A stretch of 64,000 nucleotides of DNA, taken from positions 1 through 64,000 of the forward strand of contig CAKSAP010000001.1 in assembly GCA_934436505.1 (NCBI GenBank), given 5' to 3'. Shown here one piece after another: positions 56,097 to 64,000 of the stretch (within the stretch, counting starts at the first letter, position 1; every line of letters begins with the position of its first letter). Under the pieces are notes generated by a model. The model was not told the DNA's origin and ran no database searches. It saw only the letters and a list, made by a program, of their open reading frames with translations. The DNA comes from an uncultured Eubacteriales bacterium. GTDB taxonomy: Bacteria; Bacillota; Clostridia; Oscillospirales; Acutalibacteraceae. A program made the translations under genes and the position numbers.

Positions 56097-56849
56097 TTAA
56101 TCAAGCTTAGTCAGTATCTTGGGTCCGTTTTTTGTAATCGCTATTGTGTGCTCAAAATGAGCTGCAAGCTTACCGTCTTTGGTCTTTACCGTCCAGCCGT
56201 CGGGTAACTGCTTAATTGCTTTATCGCCCTGAGTAATCATAGGCTCTATCGCAATTACCATTCCCGGCAACAGGCGTGCTCCCCTTCCGGGAGTTCCGAA
56301 ATTCGGTACGCTGGGGTCTTCATGGAGCTTTGCTCCGACGCCGTGTCCGGTATACTCTCGCACGACACCGTAGCCGTTTTCCTCACAGTATTTTTGTATT
56401 GCCGAGCCAACATCGCCGAGTCTGTTGCCTACGATTGCCTGTTCAATGCCTAAATAAAGGCTTTTCTCAGTTACATCGCACAGCCGCTTTGCGCTTTCCG
56501 ATATCTTACCGGCCGCAAATGTGGCAGCATTATCGCCGTTATATCCGTCAATTTTAGCTCCTAAGTCAATGCTGACTATGTCGCCCTCTTTTATGACGGT
56601 TTTTTTGCTCGGAATACCGTGAATGACCTCATCATTTATGGAAATGCATGCAGTGGCAGGGAAACCGTACAAATGCAAGAAGTTAGGCTCAGCACCCTGC
56701 TTCTTTATATAATCGTATGCGATTTTGTCAATTTCCCATGTTGTTACACCGGGCTTGACAGCCTCGCCTGCCACTTGTAATGCCTCCGCAGAAATTATGC
56801 ACGCTTTGTGAATAAGCTCTAATTCTCTTGCGGTTTTTAGCACTATCAT
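56097..56849 (-). CDS. map: Type I methionine aminopeptidase
   Basis: Removes initiator methionine from new proteins. It has 250 residues with all five metal ligands visible: the aspartates in SIDLGAKIDGYNGDNAATF, His in EYTGHGVG, Glu in VIAIEPM and Glu in AHFEHTIA. In the standard position after adk, 2 bp away. Confidence 0.97.
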   Translation of the reverse strand: MIVLKTARELELIHKACIISAEALQVAGEAVKPGVTTWEIDKIAYDYIKKQGAEPNFLHLYGFPATACISINDEVIHGIPSKKTVIKEGDIVSIDLGAKIDGYNGDNAATFAAGKISESAKRLCDVTEKSLYLGIEQAIVGNRLGDVGSAIQKYCEENGYGVVREYTGHGVGAKLHEDPSVPNFGTPGRGARLLPGMVIAIEPMITQGDKAIKQLPDGWTVKTKDGKLAAHFEHTIAITKNGPKILTKLD

Positions 56850-56851
56850 GC

Positions 56852-57484
56852 TTAATCCTCCAATGCTTTGAAGGTAAGAGCAGTAGTATCAGCTACCTCT
56901 TCCTGACCTTCAACTACTCGAAGAATACCCTTCTTCTCATAGTAATCCTTCAACGGCTCTGTCTGCTGATGATATGTGTTCAATCTGTCAAGAACCGTTT
57001 CAGGCATATCGTCTTTACGCTGAACTAAATTATCTCCGCACGCATCACACACGCCGTCAACCTGAGGCTTCTTATACTGAGTGTGATATGTTGCGCCGCA
57101 CTTCAAGCATACGCGTCTGCCCGAAAGCCTTGCAGCAATTTTCTCATCGGGAACCTCAATGTCGATAACTCTGTCAATTCTGACGTTCATATTATCGAGC
57201 GCTTCTGCCTGCGGAATTGTTCTCGGAAATCCGTCAAGAATAAAACCGTTTTTACAGTCGTCTTCTTTAAGTCTTTCGTTGATGATGCCGATAACCACCT
57301 CATCGGGAACGAGAGCGCCGGCATCGATAAAGGATTTTGCCTTGAGTCCCATTTCAGTTCCGTTTGCCATAGCCTCACGCAAAATATTGCCTGTTGAAAT
57401 AGCCGGAATTGAAAGCTTTTCACAAATCTTTTCAGCCTGTGTACCTTTTCCTGCTCCGGGAGCACCTAAAAGTATAAGATTCAT
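56852..57484 (-). CDS. adk: Adenylate kinase
   Basis: Interconverts ATP+AMP and 2 ADP. A 210-residue protein with P-loop LLGAPGAGKGTQ at 5-16, FILDGFPRTIPQAEAL, and a zinc-binding LID (CLKCGATYH and CDACGDNL) typical of Gram-positives. The ATG at 57484 follows AAAGGAG; an eight-codon upstream extension is rejected. Confidence 0.97.
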   Translation of the reverse strand: MNLILLGAPGAGKGTQAEKICEKLSIPAISTGNILREAMANGTEMGLKAKSFIDAGALVPDEVVIGIINERLKEDDCKNGFILDGFPRTIPQAEALDNMNVRIDRVIDIEVPDEKIAARLSGRRVCLKCGATYHTQYKKPQVDGVCDACGDNLVQRKDDMPETVLDRLNTYHQQTEPLKDYYEKKGILRVVEGQEEVADTTALTFKALED

Positions 57485-57500
57485 AACAAACTCCTTTTCT

Positions 57501-58817
57501 TTAATCAAGGAATCCCTTGTAATGACGCATCATCATCTGGCTTTCAAGCTGCTTAACTGTTTCAAGAGCAACACCGACCAAGATGATTACCGAAGTACCG
57601 CCGAGTGAAAGGCTTACCTGATGCTTGAACGCACCCGTAATCTGTGAGAAGAGTATCGGGTAAAGAGCAACAACAGAGAGAAGCAAAGCTCCTACAAGTG
57701 TAAGTCTTGACAATACCTTAGTGATGTAATCCGAAGTGGGCTTGCCGGGACGAATACCGGGGATAGCACCGCTGTTCTTACGGATATTGTTAGCCATTTC
57801 GATAGGATTGTACTGGATTGCCGCATAGAAATATGCGAAGAATATAATCAATACAAAGTACATAATTCCATATGCCCAATGTGTCGATTCAAATATTTTG
57901 AAGAAGCCTGCCCAGAAGCCACCCTCTTTAACCTTGACAAACATCTGAATTGTGGGGGGCAAGGAGAGAATTGAAGAAGCGAAGATGATCGGAAGAACAC
58001 CGCACATATTAACCTTGATAGGCATATGAGTATTCTGACCGCCGTACATCTTGCGTCCTACGACTCTTTTTGCATACTGAACGGGAATTCTTCTCTCGGC
58101 GTTGTCCATCCAAACGATGAACGCAACCATAAGAATAAGTGAAATTGCTGCTATCGGAACGATTGCGAAATATGCGCCGCCCTTATCCAAATAGGTATAA
58201 AGGCCGTAAATTGTAGTGGGCATTCTCGAAACGATACCTGCGAAAAGTATAATTGAAATACCGTTGCCGATACCCTTTTCGTTTATCTGCTCACCGAGCC
58301 ACATAATGAATGTCGAACCTGCCGTATAGCAGAGGATAATTGCAAGAGCCTGGAACACTGCCCAGAAGCCTGTGTACTTCGCACCGTTAGCGTCTGTCGT
58401 AAGATAGTCACGTGAACGGATGTAGAAGAAGTAAGCTGTACTCTGCATAAGTGCAAGGGCAACCGAAGTGTAACGGGTGATTGAAGAAAGCTTCTTTCTA
58501 CCCTCTTCGCCTTCCTTTGCGAGCTTCTCAAGTGCGGGAATTGCAACTGTAAGAAGCTGAATGATGATCGATGCGTTGATGTACGGTGTAATCGACATTG
58601 CGAAAAGTGTACCGTAGTTAAATGCGTCACCTGTCATCATGCTGAGGTATGTCATAAAGTTATTTGCGTTGACGTCTGTAATAAGTCCGCCGCTGATTTC
58701 AACAAACGGAACCGGAATTGCTGCGCCAATTCTGAACACAAGAATGATGAATGCCGTATAAAGAATCTTTTTACGAAGATCTGCGACCTTCCATGCATTG
58801 ATAAGTGTTTGAATCAC
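57501..58817 (-). CDS. secY: Protein translocase subunit SecY
   Basis: The channel of the Sec translocon, 438 residues and ten membrane helices. It shows the family blocks AIPVPFVEI, TPYINASIIIQLLTVAIPAL, NEKGIGNGISIILFAGI, ERRIPVQYAKR and GIRPGKPTSDYI. Coupled to rplO upstream (1 bp gap). Confidence 0.97.
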   Translation of the reverse strand: MIQTLINAWKVADLRKKILYTAFIILVFRIGAAIPVPFVEISGGLITDVNANNFMTYLSMMTGDAFNYGTLFAMSITPYINASIIIQLLTVAIPALEKLAKEGEEGRKKLSSITRYTSVALALMQSTAYFFYIRSRDYLTTDANGAKYTGFWAVFQALAIILCYTAGSTFIMWLGEQINEKGIGNGISIILFAGIVSRMPTTIYGLYTYLDKGGAYFAIVPIAAISLILMVAFIVWMDNAERRIPVQYAKRVVGRKMYGGQNTHMPIKVNMCGVLPIIFASSILSLPPTIQMFVKVKEGGFWAGFFKIFESTHWAYGIMYFVLIIFFAYFYAAIQYNPIEMANNIRKNSGAIPGIRPGKPTSDYITKVLSRLTLVGALLLSVVALYPILFSQITGAFKHQVSLSLGGTSVIILVGVALETVKQLESQMMMRHYKGFLD

Positions 58818-58818
58818 T

Positions 58819-59262
58819 TCAGATCACCTCAGCCTTTCCGCCGGCTGCTTCGATCTTCTGCTTTGCCGAGTCGGAATAAGCATTAACCTTAACAGTAAGC
58901 TTTTTGCTGATTTCACCGTTTCCAAGTACCTTTACTCCGTCAAGTGCCTTTTTAATAAGACCTGCATTGATGAGTGCTTCAATATCAACTGTTGCGCCGT
59001 CTTCAAATGTCTTGTCGAGAGCGGATACGTTTACTGTTGCGATTTCCTTAGCGAAAATGTTGTTAAATCCACGCTTGGGAATTCTTCTCTGCAAGGGCAT
59101 CTGTCCACCTTCGAAACCGGGACGCATACCTCTGCCTGCACGGGCTTTCTGACCCTTGTGTCCTTTACCGGCGGTTTTACCCTGACCTGATGCGGGACCA
59201 CGACCGATACGCTTAACGCTCTTCTTTGAGCCTTCAGCCGCTGAGAGTTCGTGCAATTTCAT
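58819..59262 (-). CDS. rplO: Ribosomal protein L15
   Basis: A 147-residue L15 (MKLHELSAAEGSKK, then GRGPASGQGKTAGKGHKGQK, then GFEGGQMPLQRRIPKRGF). The ATG at 59262 is 8 nt from AGGAGG; a GTG at 59271 overlaps it. Confidence 0.96.
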   Translation of the reverse strand: MKLHELSAAEGSKKSVKRIGRGPASGQGKTAGKGHKGQKARAGRGMRPGFEGGQMPLQRRIPKRGFNNIFAKEIATVNVSALDKTFEDGATVDIEALINAGLIKKALDGVKVLGNGEISKKLTVKVNAYSDSAKQKIEAAGGKAEVI

Positions 59263-59275
59263 ACTTCGCACCTCC

Positions 59276-59455
59276 TTAGCCTTCTGTTACGTCGATAAGA
59301 TGAGAAATCTTCTTAATCTTACCCTGTGTCTGAGGATTATCGGGCTGAACTGCCTTGTCCCCAATTTTTCTGAGACCGAGTGCATGTGCTGTGGCAATCT
59401 GGTCTTTCTTAGAACCGATGAGGCTCTTTTTAAGAGTTACTGTTAAATTAGCCAT
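59276..59455 (-). CDS. rpmD: Ribosomal protein L30
   Basis: A 59-residue L30 (NLTVTLKKSLIGSKKDQIAT, then LGLRKIGDKAV, then KKISHLIDV). The ATG at 59455 follows AAGGAG. Confidence 0.96.
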   Translation of the reverse strand: MANLTVTLKKSLIGSKKDQIATAHALGLRKIGDKAVQPDNPQTQGKIKKISHLIDVTEG

Positions 59456-59468
59456 TTTCACACACTCC

Positions 59469-59972
59469 TTATCTTAATATTTCGCTTACAGACTTACCAC
59501 GAGTAGCCGCAACCTCATCTGCGTTACGAAGCTGTGAAAGTCCGTTGATTGTAGCTCTAACTACGTTGCAGGGATTGTTTGAACGAAGAGCCTTAGAACG
59601 AATGTCCTTAATACCTACTGTCTCAACAACCGCACGAACGGGGCCGCCTGCGATAACGCCGGTACCGGGTGCTGCGGGCTTCATAAGAACAACGCCTGCG
59701 CCGAACTTACCGATAACCTCGTGAGGAATTGTTGTGCCCTTAAGTGAAACTTTGATAAGGTTTTTCTTTGCGTCTTCAATACCCTTACGGATAGCGTCCG
59801 GAACTTCTCCTGACTTACCGATACCGAAACCTACTGTTCCGTTACCGTCGCCAACAACTACTAATGCGGAGAACTTAAAGATACGGCCGCCCTTAACAGT
59901 TTTGGAAACACGGTTAATTGTAATAACTTTTTCCTGTAATTCCATTGCCGAAGCATCAATTTTGTTTGCCAT
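59469..59972 (-). CDS. rpsE: Ribosomal protein S5
   Basis: A 167-residue S5 (RVSKTVKGGRIFKFSALVVV, GFGIGKSGEVPDAIRKGIE, and KAAPGTGVIAGGPVRAV-type segment reading KPAAPGTGVIAGGPVRAVVE). Normal length and position. Confidence 0.97.
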   Translation of the reverse strand: MANKIDASAMELQEKVITINRVSKTVKGGRIFKFSALVVVGDGNGTVGFGIGKSGEVPDAIRKGIEDAKKNLIKVSLKGTTIPHEVIGKFGAGVVLMKPAAPGTGVIAGGPVRAVVETVGIKDIRSKALRSNNPCNVVRATINGLSQLRNADEVAATRGKSVSEILR

Positions 59973-59989
59973 TTTTCTGTTCTCCTTTC

Positions 59990-60349
59990 TTAGAAGTTAA
60001 GTCCGCCCTCACGAGCGCCTTCAGCGAGTTCCTGAACTCTGCCGTGATATACATAACCGCCTCTGTCGAATACAACATCCTTGATGTTCTTCTCGAGAGC
60101 TCTTTCTGCTAATTTCTTGCCAACTGCACGAGCAGCTTCCTTGTTTCCGCCGTACTCCTTGAACTCCTTCTCAACTGTTGACGCAGAAGCAAGCGTTGTG
60201 CCTGTTGTATCGTCAATCAACTGAGCGTAGATGTTCTGAAGAGAGCGGAAAACATCAAGGCGGGGGCACTCAGCTGTGCCGGAAACCTTAGAGCGAACTC
60301 TTGTGTGGCGTTTAAGTCTTGCCTTATTGCTATCAGGCCTACTAACCAT
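59990..60349 (-). CDS. rplR: Ribosomal protein L18
   Basis: A 119-residue L18 (RLKRHTRVRSKVSGTAECPR, then VFRSLQNIYAQLIDD, then FDRGGYVYHGRVQELAEGAR). 5S rRNA binding protein. Confidence 0.97.
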   Translation of the reverse strand: MVSRPDSNKARLKRHTRVRSKVSGTAECPRLDVFRSLQNIYAQLIDDTTGTTLASASTVEKEFKEYGGNKEAARAVGKKLAERALEKNIKDVVFDRGGYVYHGRVQELAEGAREGGLNF

Positions 60350-60367
60350 TTCAATACACTCCTTTTA

Positions 60368-60913
60368 TTATTTTCCGCCTTTACCGGCTTTACCTTCTTT
60401 ACGGCGAACGTGCTCGTCAACATACTTAATACCTTTACCTTTGTAGGGCTCGGGCGGACGCTTTTCACGTACTTCTGCTGCGAACTGTCCAACCATCTGC
60501 TTGTCGGGACCGGAAATAACGATTTTATTGGGATTGGGAACTTCTATTGAAATTCCGTCGATTTCGGGCATGATTACCTGATGTGAGAAGCCGATGTTGA
60601 GAACAAGATCCTTGCCCTGCTTAGCTGCACGGTAACCTACACCGTTAACCTCAAGCTCCTTGGAATAACCCTCTGTAACACCAATAATCATATTGTGAAT
60701 AAGTGTACGGGTCAAGCCGTGAAGAGACTTGTTAAGATTTGACTCGTCGGGACGAGTAACTTTGATTTCACCGTTGTCCATAGCAACGCTCATGTTGCTG
60801 TGTACTGTTCTGGTAAGAGTACCCTTGGGGCCCTTAACGGTAACAGTACTGCCGTCGATTTTAACATCAACGCCTGCAGGAACAGCGATGGGCTGTCTGC
60901 CGATTCTTGACAT
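60368..60913 (-). CDS. rplF: Ribosomal protein L6
   Basis: A 181-residue L6 (MSRIGRQPIAVPAGVDVKID, then VTEGYSKELEVNGVGYRA, then RPPEPYKGKGIKYVDEHV). Confidence 0.97.
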   Translation of the reverse strand: MSRIGRQPIAVPAGVDVKIDGSTVTVKGPKGTLTRTVHSNMSVAMDNGEIKVTRPDESNLNKSLHGLTRTLIHNMIIGVTEGYSKELEVNGVGYRAAKQGKDLVLNIGFSHQVIMPEIDGISIEVPNPNKIVISGPDKQMVGQFAAEVREKRPPEPYKGKGIKYVDEHVRRKEGKAGKGGK

Positions 60914-60925
60914 ACTGTAACCTCC

Positions 60926-61324
60926 TTACCAAACGAATGCAAGAACTTCGCCGCCAACGTTAGCTTTGCGTGCGTCCTTGTCTGTCATAACGCCCTTTGA
61001 TGTGGAAAGAATTGCGATACCGAGGCCTTTGATAACCTTAGGCATATTTTCGCAATCTGTGTATATACGCAGACCGGGCTTTGAAACTCTGCGTAAACCG
61101 GTGATTACCGAAGACTTGTTGGGGCCGTACTTGAGCTCAATCTCAATGATGCCCTGCTTGCCGTCTTCTTCAACCTTAAATCCTTTGATATATCCTTCAT
61201 CAACAAGAATCTGAGCAATTGCCTTTTTCATGTTTGATGCAGGAACCTTAACGGTATCGTGCTTTGCTGAATTCGCATTACGAATTCTTGTAAGCATATC
61301 GCCGATTGAATCGGATATTTGCAT
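60926..61324 (-). CDS. rpsH: Ribosomal protein S8
   Basis: A 132-residue S8 (SIGDMLTRIRNANSAKHDTV, then RRVSKPGLRIY, then GLGIAILSTSKGVMTDKDAR, then GGEVLAFVW). Confidence 0.97.
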   Translation of the reverse strand: MQISDSIGDMLTRIRNANSAKHDTVKVPASNMKKAIAQILVDEGYIKGFKVEEDGKQGIIEIELKYGPNKSSVITGLRRVSKPGLRIYTDCENMPKVIKGLGIAILSTSKGVMTDKDARKANVGGEVLAFVW

Positions 61325-61353
61325 ACTTTTGCCTCCTTTGCAATTGCTCTTGA

Positions 61354-61539
61354 TTACCAGCTTGCTTTCTTAACGCCGGGGATCTGTCCCGCATGTGCCA
61401 ACTTTCTGAAACAAATACGGCAAACACCGTATTTACGGAGATAAGCGTGCGGCCTACCGCAGATCTTACATCTGTTGTGTTCTCTTGTTGAGTATTTAGC
61501 AGTTCTTGCTGCCTTAACCTTCATTGATTTCTTAGCCAC
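61354..61539 (-). CDS. rpsN: Ribosomal protein S14, zinc type
   Basis: A 61-residue S14 of the short zinc-binding (type Z) form: NRCKICGRPHAYLRKYGVCR followed by ICFRKLAHAGQIPGVKKASW. Both CxxC pairs are intact. Confidence 0.97.
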   Translation of the reverse strand: MAKKSMKVKAARTAKYSTREHNRCKICGRPHAYLRKYGVCRICFRKLAHAGQIPGVKKASW

Positions 61540-61552
61540 TTGTTATCCCTCC

Positions 61553-62095
61553 TTATTTCTCGAACGGAGCGCCCATAAGAGTCAAGAGCTCACGAGCCTC
61601 TTCGTCTGTGTTAGCAGTTGTAACGAAGCAAATGTCCATGCCACGTACTGCGTCGATTTTATCGTACTCGATTTCAGGGAAAATCAACTGCTCTTTAACG
61701 CCCATAGCATAGTTGCCTCTGCCGTCAAATGAGTTGGGGTTGATACCTCTGAAGTCTCTTACTCTCGGAAGTGCGAGATTGAAGAATCTGTCTAAGAATT
61801 CATACATTCTGTCGCCTCTGAGCGTTACCTTAACACCGATTGTCATACCTTCACGAAGTTTGAAGTTTGCGACTGACTTCTTAGCCTTACATTCAACAGG
61901 CTTCTGACCTGTGATGATTGAAAGGTCATTGACGATAGAGCTTACAACCTTTGAGTTGTCCTTAGCTTCGCCGCAGCCTACGTTAATGATAATCTTGTCA
62001 AGCTTCGGGATCTGCATAACGCTCTTGTAGCCGAACTTTTTCTGAAGTGCAGGAGCAACTTCATTTTTGTACATTTCTCTAAGTCTTGCTGCCAT
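61553..62095 (-). CDS. rplE: Ribosomal protein L5
   Basis: A 180-residue L5 (KNEVAPALQKKFGYKSVMQI, then KIIINVGCGEA, then RDFRGINPNSFDGRGNYAMG). 5S rRNA binding. Confidence 0.97.
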   Translation of the reverse strand: MAARLREMYKNEVAPALQKKFGYKSVMQIPKLDKIIINVGCGEAKDNSKVVSSIVNDLSIITGQKPVECKAKKSVANFKLREGMTIGVKVTLRGDRMYEFLDRFFNLALPRVRDFRGINPNSFDGRGNYAMGVKEQLIFPEIEYDKIDAVRGMDICFVTTANTDEEARELLTLMGAPFEK

Positions 62096-62111
62096 GTGTT
62101 ATGTCCCTCCC

Positions 62112-62432
62112 TTATTCAAACTGAGCGTTGCACTTCTTGCAAACTCTCATCTTTTTATTGTCTTTGCCGATTGCGTGGCCTACTCTTGTAGCCTCACCGC
62201 ACTTCGGGCAAACAAGCTGAACTTTGTCAGCGTACAAAGCGCTTTCAGCCTTGATAAGTCCGCCGGGCTCACCCATCTGACGGGGCTTAACATGCTTTGT
62301 TACCATGTTTACACCCTCAACGATAACCTTACCTTCAGAAGGGCTGACCTGCATAACCTTGCCTTTTTTGCCACGGTTTTTGCCGTTGATTACTACAACG
62401 GTATCACCTGTTTTAACATGAACTTTATTCAT
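62112..62432 (-). CDS. rplX: Ribosomal protein L24
   Basis: A 106-residue L24 with KOW start (VKTGDTVVVINGKNRGKKGK) and a C-terminal four-cysteine zinc finger (CPKC and CKKCNAQ). Confidence 0.97.
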   Translation of the reverse strand: MNKVHVKTGDTVVVINGKNRGKKGKVMQVSPSEGKVIVEGVNMVTKHVKPRQMGEPGGLIKAESALYADKVQLVCPKCGEATRVGHAIGKDNKKMRVCKKCNAQFE

Positions 62433-62446
62433 TATCAGGCACCTCC

Positions 62447-62815
62447 TTAAAGTACTTCGGGAGCGAGCGAAAGGATTTTCATGTAATCCTTATCACGAAG
62501 CTCTCTTGCTACCGGTCCAAAGATACGAGTACCTCTGGGGGTCTTATCATCTTTAATCAAAACTGCTGCGTTTTCGTCGAAACGGATATAAGTACCGTCG
62601 TCTCTGCGAACACCGCTGCATGATCTTACGACTACTGCTTTAACTACATCGCCTTTTTTAACAACGCCGCCGGGTGCTGCTTTTTTGACAGATGCAACTA
62701 TAACATCGCCTATATTAGCATACCTTCTGCCTGAACCACCGAGTACACGAATGCACATAATTTCTTTCGCACCGGTGTTATCGGCAACTTTGAGGTAAGT
62801 CTGTTGTTGTACCAC
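62447..62815 (-). CDS. rplN: Ribosomal protein L14
   Basis: A 122-residue L14 (QQQTYLKVADNTGAKEIMCI, then GTRIFGPVARELRDKDYMKI). The start is GTG, 8 nt after GGAGG; it matches the family's usual N-terminus, so no ATG alternative is needed. Confidence 0.97.
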   Translation of the reverse strand: MVQQQTYLKVADNTGAKEIMCIRVLGGSGRRYANIGDVIVASVKKAAPGGVVKKGDVVKAVVVRSCSGVRRDDGTYIRFDENAAVLIKDDKTPRGTRIFGPVARELRDKDYMKILSLAPEVL

Positions 62816-62836
62816 AGTAATTTCCTCCTTAGAAAA

Positions 62837-63094
62837 TTATTTCGCTTTCTCGATGATTTCTACAACACGCCATCTCTTATCTTTTGAGAGAGGACGGGTT
62901 TCCATAACAAGAACCTTGTCGCCTACGCCACACTGGTTGTTCTCGTCATGAGCCTTGATTTTAACTGTACGGTTGACGATCTTCTTGTAAAGCGGATGCT
63001 GAACTCTGTCTTTAATTGAAATAACTACAGTCTTGTCCATCTTATCGCTTGTTACGATACCAACCTGAGTTTTTCTGAGATTTCTTTCACTCAT
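62837..63094 (-). CDS. rpsQ: Ribosomal protein S17
   Basis: An 85-residue S17 (RKTQVGIVTSDKMDKTVVIS, then HDENNQCGVGDKVLVMETRP, then LSKDKRWRVVEI). Confidence 0.97.
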   Translation of the reverse strand: MSERNLRKTQVGIVTSDKMDKTVVISIKDRVQHPLYKKIVNRTVKIKAHDENNQCGVGDKVLVMETRPLSKDKRWRVVEIIEKAK

Positions 63095-63114
63095 TACGAT
63101 TGTCCTCCCTTTCC

Positions 63115-63318
63115 TTAGCCTTCGTTGCCGTGCAATTCGATATCACGGATTACTGTTTTTACTCTTGCGATATCCTTCTTAACGGCACTGATACGCATTG
63201 GATTATCGAGTTGGTTGATGGCCTGCTGGAAGCGTAACTTGAAAAGCTCGTCCTTCAACTCCAAGAGTTTAGCATCCAACTCTGAGGGGGAGAGTTTCTT
63301 GATTTCATTTGCTTTCAT
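63115..63318 (-). CDS. rpmC: Ribosomal protein L29
   Basis: A 67-residue L29 (ELDAKLLELKDELFKLRFQQ, then NPMRISAVKKDIARVKTVI). Its ATG overlaps the rplP stop by one base. Confidence 0.97.
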   Translation of the reverse strand: MKANEIKKLSPSELDAKLLELKDELFKLRFQQAINQLDNPMRISAVKKDIARVKTVIRDIELHGNEG

Positions 63319-63749
63319 TATTGCTCACCATCCTCTTCTTGTTCTGCCTTGGTAACAAACTTGCACTTAACGGGAAGCTTGTTAGCTGCAAGACGCATAG
63401 CCTCACGGGCTGTCTCTTCCGGAACACCTGCAATCTCGAACATTACTCTGCCGGGCTTAACAACTGCAACCCAGTATTCGGGTGAGCCTTTACCTGAACC
63501 CATTCGGGTTTCAGCGGGCTTCTCTGTGATGGGCTTATCCGGGAAGATCTTTATCCAAACCTGACCGCCACGCTTGATATATCTTGTCATAGCGATACGG
63601 GCAGCTTCGATCTGATTTGCTGTAATCCAAGCAGGCTCAAGAGACACAAGACCGAAGTCACCGTAGTTGACCTTATTACCTCTTGTAGCGGTACCTGTCA
63701 AACGGCCTCTCTGAACTCTGCGGTATTTAACTCTCTTAGGTAACAACAT
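63318..63749 (-). CDS. rplP: Ribosomal protein L16
   Basis: A 143-residue L16 (MLLPKRVKYRRVQRGRLTGT, then GLVSLEPAWITANQIEAARI, then WIKIFPDKPITEKPAETRMG). The ATG at 63749 overlaps the rpsC stop (TAATG); a longer frame upstream merely shadows rpsC. Confidence 0.97.
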   Translation of the reverse strand: MLLPKRVKYRRVQRGRLTGTATRGNKVNYGDFGLVSLEPAWITANQIEAARIAMTRYIKRGGQVWIKIFPDKPITEKPAETRMGSGKGSPEYWVAVVKPGRVMFEIAGVPEETAREAMRLAANKLPVKCKFVTKAEQEEDGEQ

Positions 63750-64000
63750 TATTTTGTGCCTCCTTCCTTGCGAGGCTTGCGGCTGTCGTGAAGAACTTCG
63801 CCGTTGTAGATCCAAACCTTAACACCGATACGACCGTAGGTTGTCTTTGCCTCTGCAAAGCCATAGTCGATATCAGCACGGATGGTCTGAAGCGGGATAG
63901 TACCCTCATGATAGCTCTCGGTACGTGCGATTTCCGCACCGCCGATACGACCGCTAACCTGTGTCTTAATACCCTTAGCACCGAGCTTCATTGTTCTGCC
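63749..64000 (-). CDS. rpsC: Ribosomal protein S3, C-terminal part (runs off the right edge)
   Basis: Only the last 83 codons are in the window; the frame is open to base 64000. Visible are SGRIGGAEIARTESYHEGTI, LQTIRADIDYGFAEAKTTYG and RIGVKVWIYNGEVL, the S3 C-terminal domain. The KH domain would lie outside. The short frame starting at the methionine at 63991 is not a separate gene. Confidence 0.96.
   Translation of the reverse strand, partial: GRTMKLGAKGIKTQVSGRIGGAEIARTESYHEGTIPLQTIRADIDYGFAEAKTTYGRIGVKVWIYNGEVLHDSRKPRKEGGTK

Overview
The window reads as chromosomal DNA of a low-to-medium GC, endospore-forming, anaerobic Gram-positive bacterium of class Clostridia, most likely an Oscillospirales/Ruminococcaceae-type gut organism. 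The grounds are a SleB-type cortex-lytic enzyme, a DUF6472-type small protein, an EF-P 5-aminopentanone reductase-like SDR, SLH-domain surface proteins, many consensus TTGACA-17-TATAAT promoters with AGGAGG ribosome binding sites, and a classical S10-spc-alpha ribosomal operon. No phage, plasmid or CRISPR signature was seen. Species assignment is inference.

Layout. 1-310: leader and two tandem consensus promoters of an rRNA operon whose 16S gene lies just left of the window. 477-8515: spore and cell-surface genes, a TPR/zinc-ribbon membrane protein, a three-gene CXXC-protein/polyferredoxin/TlpA-thioredoxin redox operon and two DMT-type permeases. 8639-9153: a five-tRNA operon (Val-Asp-Phe-Gly-Cys) with its own promoter and terminator. 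9254-16664: yerC-methyltransferase-hslO and metG-tatD operons. Between and beside these lie two related SLH-domain surface protein genes (one carrying near-identical 375-bp PPC-like repeats, one carrying BspA-type leucine-rich repeats), together with palindromic MITE-like repeats and a small XRE regulator. 19137-25833: a double-GT2 glycosyltransferase, and an operon of rlmB, a catalytically degraded P-type ATPase with a long acidic tail, and MgtC/SapB.

26010-36757 is the most unusual region. On the minus strand lie a class III aminotransferase and a tandem class II aldolase. On the plus strand lies an operon of SCP2-like protein, class III aminotransferase, transketolase N-half, transketolase C-half and a second SCP2-like protein. 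I do not recognise this combination as any described pathway. An SDR of the EF-P type and a large membrane protein sit between the two arms.

36821-52266: two pairs of small membrane proteins, overlapping glnS-gltX, murA, fba, an unrecognised protein, a cyclase-family hydrolase, an FAD oxidoreductase, a DUF6472 protein and ileS. 52419-64000: the ribosomal protein operon rpsC(partial)-rplP-rpmC-rpsQ-rplN-rplX-rplE-rpsN-rpsH-rplF-rplR-rpsE-rpmD-rplO-secY-adk-map-KOW-infA-rpmJ-rpsM-rpsK-rpsD-rpoA-rplQ, read leftward and ending in a strong terminator. All functional calls come from reading motifs in the translated sequence; no database search was run.
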